A DNA stretch of 64,000 nucleotides, taken from positions 70,654,624 to 70,718,623 of the forward strand of contig CM049308.1 of assembly GCA_026874595.1 (NCBI GenBank). The letters run 5' to 3'. Under the pieces are notes generated by a model, which saw nothing but the letters and a program-made list of their open reading frames with translations, was not told where the DNA came from and ran no database searches. Shown here one piece after another: positions 33,127 to 46,600 of the stretch; position 1 is the first letter of the stretch; every line of letters starts with the position of its first letter. The stretch comes from Sipunculus nudus. Its lineage: Eukaryota > Annelida > Sipuncula > Golfingiida > Sipunculidae. The position numbers and the translations under genes are program-made.

Positions 33127-34667
33127 GAAAACAGATGATAACAATCACAATTGTTGATATGCTTATTTCTCTTGGAACTGGCTATCAAACTGCCCTATAC
33201 CGAAGTCAGCATGCACTGGTGTTCTAGGTGTACTTGATTGGGCTTGGACCATGCATGCAGATTCAGTTTATTTGGTTGTCTAGTGACCAGACCTACTTGT
33301 AATGCATGCAGATTGACCTCAGCCCTGTCTTGTGTGCTTTTGACTTGTATTGTAAATATGTGCCAGGCACAAGCTATATTGTCACACACCTAATTTTTAT
33401 GAGCTGTGATATACAGAGCTCAGGACTGGGACTCCAGGTAATGACATACAGGCATTGTACTGCAGTATAATTGGCTCTGGCCTGTGTATTTACCATGTCA
33501 AGAATTTGAATAGCACTGCACAGGTACAAATAAATCCATCGCATGTTCAAACTGTGGTGTATGTCATGTTCAAACTGTGGTGTATGTCACCAGTAGTTGT
33601 TTGCCATAATTGCCTTTTTACTCAATGCATGGTTAATTAACCAAGTGTTTATTACCTAATGAACAGAAATTCTTGGTTTGAATAGAATGAATAAACAAAT
33701 TTTATATGCCACTTTAAACCAAGGTGTTACTTGTCATATGTGAACAGCATTTGTTTACCTTAACGATAATTGTTTACTTCTAAAAGTTCTTTATTTACAT
33801 GAACTCCAACCCTCTAAACCTGATCAAACATATCGAAAAAATATAATTATAATATATATATTACATGATATAATATGATATTTAACTCAGACATGTACAT
33901 GAAGTCTTTCAATCATAGTGAAAATTAAATACTTTGTAAAACAATATATAATTGAAATAATCAATATAAACTATTTACTTAACCAGCATTAAACATACAA
34001 CATGCCAAGGCAGCCAGTTTAATTAAACATCAGAGTTGGTATATGTAAGGAAAGGTTCTTTATTTGTCAAATGGCTGTAAGCATCAGTATTGATATTAAT
34101 TAATAATTACTTATATTATGTTCTTTAACCCCCGTTAGATATATTACGTCATCGAGTAAATGTTTACCATCATTCATTGTGCGAGAAATCGTGGTGACAG
34201 TTCTGGGTGTCTTGTCTGACCTACAACCACCTGCTGTCAGGTGCACGAGCTATACGTGTATCAAGTTGTTGACATAATTCCCATGACAACACATGATAAG
34301 GCCGCCTACAACATTATAAATCAAAACAAATAAAAAGAATGCAATTTCTCATGATTAACTGCTGACATTGACAATTAAATATCATAATAACAGTAATTTT
34401 AGCAAGTTGCTGACTATCAAAAGGGATTTTACACACTAAGTTTATTGTAAAAATGGTATTTTGTATGGTCATAAGTGCTTTGTTTTCGACCTTGACCTTC
34501 CCGAGTACATCCGGGCCTTGCCGCGCAATGATGCAAAGTTAACGTCATGAGTGAAACCCCTGACCAGTAGGAATTTCACAATACTGTTTATTATAAAGAC
34601 AGCTGATCGCAACGTTCGCTGTCAGTAACAAAACATGATATTACGAATATAGAGCAAGATTTTCAGG
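33127..34667. promoter_or_regulatory. Head-to-head interval between the two-PAH gene and GTPBP2
   Basis: The two genes diverge across about 1.5 kb. The interval holds a CRE-like TTACGTCA at 34144-34151, E-boxes near 34230-34245, a CARE-like TGATGCAAA at 34529-34537 and an ACGTCA at 34542-34547. It is locally richer in CG than its surroundings from about 34480. A 24-bp direct duplication sits at 33543-33590. The first non-coding exon of the - strand gene must lie here or beyond; several weak donors are possible and none is decisive. Confidence 0.45.
34529..34547 (+). promoter_or_regulatory. CARE (C/EBP-ATF) like element plus CRE half-site upstream of GTPBP2
   Basis: TGATGCAAA matches the composite C/EBP-ATF element bound by ATF4 with C/EBP partners. 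ACGTCA follows five bases later. The pair is about 120-140 bases upstream of the GTPBP2 ATG. A nine-base match can occur by chance; the position is what makes it notable. Confidence 0.4.
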
Positions 34668-37600
34668 ATGGATCCTTTGGTAGGGCTTTTTGGACCGGAC
34701 ACGGACGAGGCGGAAACACTGCCTCCTACGTTACCGCCTGAGGTGAGTTCAATTGTGATAAATTACAACATCTGCAAAATCCATCTGAATTTCAAATTTC
34801 TCCCCAGATCTATAATTTCAGTTAAGATTGGTGTGAATAAAAATTCTTAATATTAAGTAAAACTGCAGTGAGCAGATGTGGACGAAGACCCGTTTTGCGA
34901 CATCGGCAGTGTTTGGCCAGGGTTGTGTTATTGTTTGGTTACTATAAATAGCCTTGCCCGTAACGGGCAAGTGACACTGACAGGTACCTCAGGTCAAGGC
35001 CTCAGAATCGCCAGCTGGCACTTGCCTTGATTAATGTGTCAGTAGTTGAGAGCTGCCCAGTCCGTAACAGATGCAGTGGTAGGGCTTATACAGTTTAATC
35101 TGTAAACCACTGGTTTATCATGCAGTGTTTTTTACTACTAATACTGCTGCAATACTGGAATTATTAGTGGTTACAACGCAAGTGTCATTACTCAAGATGA
35201 TATATTTCTAATGCATGTTAAAAATCCATCCTACATTTGAAACATATTGCATGAATAATAAATTTTTGTTTCCATACAAATACTGAAATATTATTATTGA
35301 ATTCCTGATAAGCACTTTCTCCTTATCTGGCTTACATTAATAACATAAGCCAGACGAGGGCAAAGTGCTTATCAGGAATTTAACATAGTTATATAAGAGG
35401 AAGGTGGATCCAGGAAAAGGGGTTTCCTGATCACTGTTGGGTTTTGTTGATGGCATCCCCAATGTTATGTTTTATATCATTGTCAAATGATTTCTATATT
35501 TCTGCTTTACTCAGTAGTTTGTACTTCACAAATAAATATAAATAAACAGATATCCCCTAAACTGGTTTAGACCTTGTCTTCATCATGACTCTTATGATTA
35601 AAAATGTGTTGGTCTTTTGATCATGAGATTGTGGTTATAAAAATACTTAGTATCTGTTATACTTCCTTGTCCAATTTCAGTATTGCATCATGACTTGAAA
35701 CTTAAGTTTCCCAGGATGTTTATAAAACAACATCCTGTTTGCATGACAGTTGAATGCATAAAACCATGAAAAAGTAGTTAAATTTTATTTTATTTTTTTT
35801 TAATTTTAAGTGTGCTGATATTCTGTGACCAGAGACAGTGACCACAGAAAAATAGCTCAAGTGACTGTAGACTTTAGTAATAAGGCAGTGCATACTTGGT
35901 TAAACTTAGTGTTAAATCTTTTACTGTCAAAAACTAATGCTGAAGACTACAAACTGTTGTTAAGTAAGAATTAAGTAATGCTTTGAGTGTATTTACCACT
36001 GCCAAATAAGGCAGTACTTATATAAACATTTCAGTTCAGCCTGTATGCTGATAGCTGACTGTTTCTGTATTAATGATATCTTAAGCTTTCATCCAGACAT
36101 GACACAGCCATATTTATTTGCTGAACAACTTGAGACAGTATATACAAACCATTCTTTATATTTCCTGTAATACAGAAAAGATAATGCTCCCCCAGTATTT
36201 AAATAAAGATATTTTATTTTTATATATTTGATTTTGCCTTTTATATATTTCAGGCGGAGGAGGGAAATGTAGAATACAAGGTAAGCAAAATTTTTTATTT
36301 TTATAAAGATTTTCAGTGTACATATGTAACAGGGGACAAACCCGGGACATGTCAAAACGTTAGTGTAAGATGCTTGGCATATTATCAGTGGGGAAATAAA
36401 GTTTTAAAAACAAGAGGCAGAGAGAGCTAGAACTAAGCTAGAAATGGGTTAAGGATACTTATCAATGTTTTTATGAAATAACTGTTTGGTGATAATGGTG
36501 GTTAAATTATTTTACTCCTAGAAAATGTGAATATGAAAATTACTGATTTTGAATCTTTTTCATGAAGAGAGTTTCTGCTGTGTAAATGAGTGGTTTTCAT
36601 CTCAGATATGGCATGAAGAGAATTTAAAAATTCACTTTTCGTAACAGCTCAAACATTGGAATCTTCCTGCCCTTGTACATACACAAAACATGAATTCTAG
36701 GATTAGTAAGAAAATTCAGACATTGATGGTTTTGATACTTAGTTTAAGTTAGTTTTAGACATCTTTGTGCTTGAGCCAGTGTCTGACTGTTCTGTTTACC
36801 CAACCCTTGAAAATTTAAATGTAATAGAATCACTTTGTTAATTAGGTTAAACAAGTACTTATATCCTAGCAATTATGAGTACTTACAAAAATGTCATCAA
36901 TGTTAAATTCGTTATTAATTAGGGTGATTTCAAGATCTTTAACACTTATTTCTGCTTTCATGCTTCTAGCTCAAACTTGTGAATCCGTCAGATTCCCGTT
37001 TTGAGCACTTAGTGACCCAGATGAAATGGAGGCTACAGGAGGGTCAGGGAGAGGCCATTTATGAGATCGGTGTAGAAGACAATGGCTTGCTGCTAGGGCT
37101 GACACAGCAAGAGATGTCAGCTTCCCTCCAAACCCTGGAGAGGATGGCTGATAGGTAGGATTACCCTGTTAGGGAACCACGGCTGTATTTTAAAATGATG
37201 TAAAATTAAAATGAATGCGATTCTTAAAATTTATTTATTCTCACACTGTAAGAATAGGAGCCTCTTTCTTTTTCACCATACAAGCTAACCCTTTAATCTT
37301 TTCATATATTGTGTGATTTTTTTTAAAAGATACACTGATTCCCTTGAATTGTAAATAACAGAAGAATTTTTTATATTGTTGATCAGAAAGGAAATTTGGT
37401 TGTGTGTCAAAGTAAGGGTACATCCCTGAATGGCGTATTTACTGGATGACTCTAACAAGGCATTTGATCTGAATCATCTGATCAAGCTGCCTGGAAGCTG
37501 AACCACTTGCTTGTTTTAATCCATTAATCTGTTTGGAGATTTAATTAAATCAGAGCATTACAGTTTATTCATACCTCCCTAATGTGATATTTGTGTATTG

Positions 37601-40600
37601 TCACAAATATAATGAATACCTGATAAATACATGATGCTGAAATTACAGCTTCATTTCAATATATTGAAAATATTATAACAATCTACCTGTATAAGACATT
37701 ATACTATTCATTTATGACCTTGTTGTCTAATGTTGTTCATGTAAAATTAAATTTATCAAAATATTATACAATTTTATATTTAATTCTTTCAGACTTGGTG
37801 CTACTATTACCTTGCTACGTGATCGTGAAATTGACTGTGATACTTATGGTCCCAGCAAACGTGCCGCTGAGATCCTGGTGCGCAAAGTTCCTGATAGTCA
37901 ACCGGTAGGTCATCTGATTCTGCTGCCACCAGTGGGATCTTGATAAAGAGGTTATATTTAAGCAAATTCTGATAAAAAGAACAAAAAAGAATTTGGACTG
38001 TGAAAAAGTGGTTGTTATAATTTGAGGTGGTCACTCAACTGAGGTGGTCATTTTGCGAGGTTTTACTGCAAATGGTCCCTAGCACCACTCTGTTGTCTTG
38101 GTCCATTAAAAACCAGTATAATTAATAACCTGTCCTTCTAATGAATAATATAACTTAATGTGTTGAAGTAATTATCATTGATATAATATAGATTCTTACA
38201 TATTAGGTTAATGACAAACTTGATAAGTAAGATGCTCCATTTCTCAGCTCGTTTTCTCATGATGATGAGTGAAAACTCATGATTGAAGACTCTGGATCAT
38301 GAAAACTAGAAAACCCTTTTGTCAGACTCACTTTTAACTTATACCTTTCTTTTTGTTGAACTCTTTGGTCACTGCTAAATATACTTGTGTTGAGCCTTTG
38401 ATAGGGTTTCTTTAGACTTAATTCCAACAGGATTTAACTGTGCTTTGATAATTCAGGCAGCAATAATACGGTTAAACTTCACGGTATCAAACTTGCTTAA
38501 TTTGAATACTTTACCTTTTTGATAGACATGAACTGTAGGTCCTTGCTAAATATAAATGAATTATTAGAAAGCAAACCAACTTGTGCCCATTCTTAGAGGT
38601 GTTTAACTATTGGTGGGCATACCTGCATATGTAAAACATGTTTCGTTTTGTTTTTACAGTTCATTGATCTGCGGTTGGCAGTGCTTGGTAACGTCGACGC
38701 TGGCAAGAGCACACTACTTGGTGTCCTGACTCAGGGAGAACTAGACAACGGGCGCGGCAGGGCACGGCTAAATTTATTCCGCCATCTTCACGAAATACAG
38801 ACAGGACGTACTTCCAGCATTAGTCATGAAATCCTGGGCTTTAACTCAAAAGGAGAGGTATGTTCATTAATTAGTATGATCACTATGATGAATCTGTATT
38901 ATAATTCACCATGGTTCAAACCACTTTTCCCTATACTCCTTTGTTGCCTGCCATGGAAATACCTGTGTCTTGTCTTGAAATGTGGGGAAGTTGTATGTTG
39001 TGACCTAAGGGGGTTCATTTCCAAATATTTTCCCATAATCATGAGAACATTGACAGAATTTTGTGAGGGTGTCATCGTTGCACCATCTCATCTCGGGCAA
39101 ATTGCTTTTTTAGCTCAGCTGACTATAAGTTTCTTTTGTGTAGATGGATAATGTTGAAAAGTACTTCAGCAGATTTTTGAAATTTAAATTTGAAAATTAA
39201 ATTGTATACCCAAAATTAGATGAAAATCTTTTAAATTTTTTAAAATATTAATAAAAATAAAAAATTGGTACCTTAAATTTTGCCCAACTTTGACCATGGC
39301 ACGTTTTTTTTCTGTAAGTACTGTGGATTTAATTTTCACAGCATGTTTTTGTTAGCATTTCAACTGTTAACACCAAAAATTTGAAACCAGTTGATCAAAA
39401 ACTATAGATTTTAATCAAGTTTTCAAGCACCATGTAACATATTGTTTACTTCAAGCTAGTATTATGCAGTTTGCAAGAGCTCAGCTCCCCAGCTTCAGCT
39501 CTAAGTTCCTTAAATTCGGCATACAGTTAGATGTCTACAAAATCCCCTACCATGCCAAGAATTTGGTCACTAGGACTTAATACCTTCGAGATATTAATGA
39601 AAAACTTCATTTTTCAATTAAAAACCCATTGTTACACTTCAAGACTGCCTAATATCAAAACCACTGATCTGACTTTAATCATAAATAATATACATATTTT
39701 TCATTCTCTATGCACATGCCAGAATGATGTCAGTATTGCTTAATTGTTTTAAGTTATGGGCCCAAACATAATGCACTTTGTAAAAAATCAAGAAATATAT
39801 TTACTCCCTTAACAAGGGCATTGCTGAAGCTAGAGATTTTTTTGTCTGGGATGTAACATTATTTAATCAAGATTCAATTGAATACCCAAAATTAGTTTTG
39901 AATTTTTCAAATTTTATAAGTTATTAGTATAAATATAAAATTAGTACCTTAAATTTTGCCCAACTGTGACCATGGCACGTTTGTTTCCCGTGAGCACTGT
40001 TGATATAATTTTCATATCATGCACACATAAGGATTTCAGCTTTTTAGTTTAGAAAGCTGAAAGAAATTGGCCAAAAATTGTAGCTTTTATTAATGTTTTT
40101 TATGAGACCCTGTCAGACTTTGGCTCTCTCCAGCCCCTCTTGAGTCACCTGTATGTTGACCTTGTTGACCTTTCATCAAATTATGCAAGCTTGAGGCGAG
40201 GCATACAGGAATCCAGGCAGCTTATGGCCAGCCACAGTTGATCCAGGTGTCCAACCCAACTCATCTAGTAGTTTTAACCAACAACATAACAATAAACAAT
40301 AAATTAATAAATTTTTATTGGTTTTTTAAAAACAAATTAAAGAAAAATAGAAAAGGAATTTGTTAGTTTATTATAACAGGAAATTAACTTGCAGTTACTG
40401 ATGATATAAGAATCTTGTATCGATGGGTAGAATGTCACATATTCCAAATAACACCATGCAGTCACCTATGGCATTTTTCAGTTCAATTTTAATGATAAAG
40501 AAGTAAATCATATTATTCATTACTAATCATTAGGGATCATATGAAAGAAATTAATGATAGACAAAGAAGCAGTTGATAATATTAATCTAGATTCCTACTG

Positions 40601-43600
40601 TGTCTAGTGTGTACATTGATGTGAAATTAGTCCAAAATGAATTTTTTACAGTTATTTTTTAATATAAATAAAAGCCATAAAACCAGGTACTTATGATCAT
40701 TATTTAAATGTGTGAATTTTGTATATTCTGGATTCTCAACATCATTGTTTGGTGAAAACTGAATAAATACCAGACATGGTGCGAATACTTTGTAATTGTA
40801 TTTAAATACGAATATGATTATATACTCCATTATAAAATTTCTTGCATAAAGAATGGGAATTCAGGTAAAAATGTAAGTATATGAATACTCGTGCAAATAC
40901 TTTCAAAATGTATTCATGAGTGCATTCATGAATATATTCTTTAATATTATTTTAATAATCATATCAGTTATATTTCATTTTAAATAATTATATGATTCTC
41001 TTATTATTTTTAATAAAAATTATATTTGGGACAATATTTGTAATTTTTTTTAATAAATAGTTAAACTCTTATATTATATGTTCTGCTTATACGTTATATG
41101 GCCAAGTCAAAATCTGTGTGACAATAGTACTCCATTTGTTAATAAAATAAATGAAATCAATCCTCTTCCCTGTCTCCAAAGGTACTATCAAAATCATACA
41201 TAAGCTAAACAACAACAACTCATCATACAGCTTATATAAATTACCACACAAAACCAGTATGTGCCTCATTTCTAAATAATATTTTTTTATCATATATAAC
41301 AGCTGAGCGTCGTGACCCATAGGTCCCTTGTTACAAGTTTAGAAGAAGACTAGATGCAAGGATTAGAGAACCATCAATATTGACTGTAATAACTATTTTA
41401 TAAATGACTGCTGGTTTAAGTGATATTAAAATTTTTCATAGTGTGGCAGATAGGGAGATAATTATGCATGAAACCTAATTATTTTACAATTTTCAGGTGG
41501 TGAACTACAGCGAGTCTCGTACGATAGAGGAGATCTGTGAGAACTCCACCAAGTTGATCACATTGATAGATCTGGCAGGCCATCATAAATACCTTAAAAC
41601 TACAATATTTGGACTGACAGGACATTACCCTGACTTTGCTATGCTGGTAGTCAGTGCCAACATGGGAGTAGGTAGGTTCCGCAGTCTTACTGCCATCATT
41701 CCTTTAGCCATTGAAGAGTATTATTTACCGTAATTTTTTACTGTCTCTTTTTGTTAAAGGTATGATAAATTAAATATGTTTCCATAATGGCTCAGATTTT
41801 AAGTTCTTTTGATCTTTTTGATTAAGCATTGTTGAAGTCAGAACAGCATAGACTTTGGTCTATTGATATCGAGGTAATGACTTCTTGAGTAAGCTCAGCC
41901 ATGTACACAGAATATCAGAATCCATAAGGCTTTGTTTTAATACATTCTTATTGTGTGGTCATCATTTTCCTAATTTAATGAATAGACTGAGAAATCAGCA
42001 AGCTATTGACAGATCCTTTTTGGGAAAAAAATTTATTTTGTAAGAATCACAGTAAGAATGGCAGACGGGATTTACAGTGAGAAGAAGTCATGAAAAGAAT
42101 CTTTGATAAGAATGTTGAAAACCCAGGCTCATATTTACAGTTGGGACAACAAAAGAACATTTAGGATTTGCCCTGGCCTTGCGGGTACCTGTGTTTGTTG
42201 TGGTCACCAAGACTGATCTGTGTAGCCATCGGCAGCTGGAACGGACAGTCAAACAGCTGGAGAAACTGCTGAAAGGACCAGGATGTAAGAAGATACCGTG
42301 CCGAGTGGAGAACGATGATGATGTACTAACAGCAGCTTCAAACTTTACATCAGAAAGGTACCAGACATGTCTTACTTTGGGAATACTTGGTCTGGGTTTC
42401 CAGTGTTCATTGCTTCAATTCTTGTAAAAGTTAGATAATTAAATTGGTCCAAGAGAGGAAGTGTCAGTTGGTTATATTTGTCTCATGTTCAAATAGCATA
42501 TCTGCATTACAGCACATACTACTGTACAACAAATGTTTGTTAATTATATAAGAGCAAATATATTATTATTTTATATAATATGAAGCATATATTTCAGGGC
42601 ATCCAGTGATCTGCATTTATATGGAATATACAGAGCTTGCACTGATAGAGGTATATAATTCTGTAAAATTATATTTTTACTTGTTGAGTTTTTTCAGATC
42701 TACAAAAGGCATTGTATTTGGAGAAAAATAAAAATAAATGTCACAATTTGTGCTTTTGCAGTGTGACCCCCATCTTCACAGTGTCCAGCCTGAATGGCTA
42801 TCATCTGGACCTGCTGGTTAAGTTTCTGAATGTTTTACCTCCTCTGCCGTCCACAAAGGAACGTGAGAAATGCATGCAGGAGCTGCCAGAGCATCAGGTA
42901 AGCTAATAAACCAAGACCACTTAGGCCAAAAAAATAAAAAGGTATGGTTCTCAGGCACTTTTTTTTCATAAATCACTGCGGGTGGGCGGTATTTTATTTT
43001 TTACCTTTTTTTGTAAGTTTCATTAAATATGTCATATGATCAGGGAAAAGCATGAAATAATAGGGCTTTTTTGTTAAAAAAGAAAATGCACTACATAATA
43101 AAGGGAATATTATCAAAATTGTATTATTAAATCTTCTTGAAAAATGAAAATCAAAATAAAAATGTTTGATGCGAGGGGGGGGGGGGGGTTAAAATTGATG
43201 GGGGCGGTGCCTGAGAACCATCCCTTTTATTCTTTTGGCCTTATAGATGCACAATACCTAAAGCTTGATGGACTTACTATGATTGAGCAAATAACAAACC
43301 TTTGTTTTTAATGAATTTCTGAGAAAAAAAAATGGCAATATTACCTTATTGCAGAAGTTGTTGGAGTAAGCTCAGATATCCCTTCTTCAGCCAAAAATTA
43401 AATAGCCAGTTACTAAATCTGCTGATGCCTCTGTATTTTTGTCTTTATATGACAGGATCCAGTGTCTCTGTAAAGAAAGAAAAATGTATAACTTTATCGT
43501 TTTATGTGGAGGGGATTGGGTTCCCATGGATCAAAGATATTATAGATAAAATTATAAATGTTTAGCACCCAGAATGTTCAGACATTGTCATTTTTATGGA

Positions 43601-46600
43601 CATTAGCTGGTCCTTCTTCTTTAAGAATTTTTTTAAAGATTTTTTTTTTGGTGGAGGTAACCACCTCCATTTTTATGCTCTCTTATCTAATTCTTAATCT
43701 TAGTATATTCATCTGCAGAGGTCCATTTCGGTTTGGGACTTCGCTTCCTAGCATATACTTGTTTTGTATGATATACATGTAATTTCATATACGCTGTTTT
43801 ATTTTACCAGGTTGATGAGGTTTACTCGGTGACAGGAACTGGGATGGTGGTTGGCGGAACGCTGAGTCGGGGAACTCTGAAAGAAGGAGATCACTTACTG
43901 ATTGGCCCTAGTGATAACGGCCAGTTCCACCCAGTGAAGGTGTCATCGATTCAGCGTAATCGTCTCCCATGTCGTGTGGTGCAGGCAGGTCAGGCAGCTA
44001 CGGTGTCCATCGGGCATTTTGACCATTGCACAATTAGAAAGGTGAAGTAAAAAAATATTTTATTTGTTTAGGTTTTATCATGTACAACTCTTTATTTTCC
44101 ATTATCAGGGGACATGTATTTCACAAATACCACTTAAGTCATGGAACATGATTATTATTGATACTACATTAACAATTCCAACCATATTTAGTTTTTCCAT
44201 CTCTACCACATGCAAAGTTCTGTCTATATTCTGCTATACTATACTTTATCTGTACTGTAATATATAATCTCTGCATCTTATGCAAAACTAGATAAGCTTT
44301 GTCACCAGTTCCTCTATAGATACAATTTGTAATCATTTTTGTCTGTTTTATAAATATAGCTGTTTTCTTAATTTCTAGAATTTACCATATTTTTAATTTT
44401 TTTCTAAATGTAAACTTGCTTGTGAAAAATAGCAATAACTTACCAAACAAAGGTATTGTCCACAAATCCTGAAAGGTAGTGGGATGCCTGTTTTTTTAAG
44501 AATGGATATGCTTCTAAGCATGGCATGTACAGGCCTTTAGCTAATCAGTGTGGCCATCTCTGTATCATGCTTTGCGTTGAGTAATAGCTCATTGTTTGTA
44601 CCAGGGCATGGTGATGGTATCCCCAGAGCTGAAACCTGAGGCCTGTATGTCATTCGAGGCAGACATCTATGTGTTATACCACTCTGCAAGTTACATCTGT
44701 AAAGGTTTCCAGCTGACGGTCCATGTCGGGAATGTCTGTCAGACGGCTATCATAAGAAAAATGAACAAGGTATGCAGTTTTAGAATCAGGTTTTATAGAA
44801 AATACTGTTGTTTCATTTTGGTTTTGAAATAAGATGCAGTGTGACAAGTGTTTGTGTGTATGTTGAACATCTGAAATCATCTGACTAAAATGTGTATAAG
44901 TCACAGGTGTTAGACTTTTTCTTAGCTATGCTATGAAAGTGAAAACAGGATGTCTGAGTAACATTAAAACATGCCTATGTGTGTATGCATGTGTGCACCC
45001 ATTGTCATGACTCTGAGAATGTCAGTGGCCCACATGCAGCTTTTTCATGCAGGAAATGAGATGCTGGTATAAGTTTAACTTTATGTGTGTGGATGTGCTT
45101 GTCAGCAAGTGTGTGTGCATGGTTGTGTTTTAGGAAAGACTTTACCAGGGAGAGCATGCGTGTGTGGTGTTGGAGTTTTTGAGACGCCCTGAATTTATCA
45201 CCCCAGGGCATTCATTGGTGTTCTGGCAAGGGAGGGGTGACACACAAGGGTCTGGTACTGTCACAAATGTAGCAAAATACTCAGGTAAGCCCAGACCCAA
45301 TCTAAATACCAATCAAATATGATCTTTATCAGGTAATCCTGGACCCAATCTAAATATCAATCAAATATGATCTTTATCAGGTAAGCCCAGACCCAATCTA
45401 AATATCAGTCGAATATGATCTTTATCAGGTAAGCCAAGACCCAATCTCAATATCAATCAAATATGATCTTTATTATTTAAGCCCAGACCAAATCTAAATA
45501 TCAATCAAATATGATCTTTATCAGATATACAAACCTTAACTCCCTGAGACCTGATATCAATCAAATATGATCTTTATCAGGTAAGCCCAGACCCAATCTA
45601 AATATCAGTCGAATATGATCTTTATCAGGTAAGCCAAGACCCAATCTCAATATCAATCAAATATGATCTTTATTATTTAAGCCCAGACCAAATCTAAATA
45701 TCAATCAAATATGATCTTTATCAGGTAAGCCAAGACCCAGTCTAAATATCAGTCAAATATGATCTTTATCAGGTAAGCCCAGACCCAATCTAAATATCAA
45801 TCAAATATGATCTTTATCAGGTGAGCGCAGACCCAATCTAAATATCAATTAAATATGATCTTTATCAGGTTAGCCCAGACCCAATCTAAATATCAATCAA
45901 ATATGATCTTTATCAGGTAAGCCAAGACCCAATCTAAATAATCAAATATGATCTTTATCAGGTAAGCCAAGACCCAGTCTAAATATCAGTCAAATATGAT
46001 CTTTATCAGGTATGCCCAGACCCAATCTAAATATCAGTCAAATATGATCTTTATCAGGTAAGCCAAGACCCAATCTAAATATCAATCAAATATGATCTTT
46101 ATCAGGTAAGCCCAGACCCAATCTAAATATCAATCAAATATGATCTTTATCATTTAAGCCCAGACCAAATCTAAATATCAATCAAATATGATCTTTATCA
46201 GATATACAAACCTTGACTCCCTGAGACCTGACATTGATTTTTACTTACACTCCTACATTTAGTGTAGTGAACTGCGTGGATGTCAGCATGGATCAAAAGT
46301 TAAAGCTGGGGTATTCAAGGAACTACAAGATGATGTGGTCCTTTCCAGGGTGGCTGTTATAATAATTACTCAGTTTTGCAGCTTCCAGTTGCAGAATGGC
46401 CTGCACATAGCACACTTGATACATCTACAGTAGCCTGACCTTTAGTATGTTAAACATTATTTAAAATTAATTGAGAAATGAGATATTGTGTGCATACATG
46501 CCGTCAGTTAGTTTAAAATCAGTGAAAGATCAGTTGAAAAATGGATATTTCTGCTTGCAGAGGAGCAGATGTGTAAATGATTAGGGAGTAATAGATATGA

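Noticed and set aside
33123-33188. Upstream in-frame ATG extending the two-PAH protein by 22 residues
   Set aside because: A strong splice acceptor lies between it and the chosen ATG, and the added residues look like intron.
45281-46230. Regular repeats that could suggest a CRISPR array
   Set aside because: Units are contiguous without unique spacers and lie in a eukaryotic intron.
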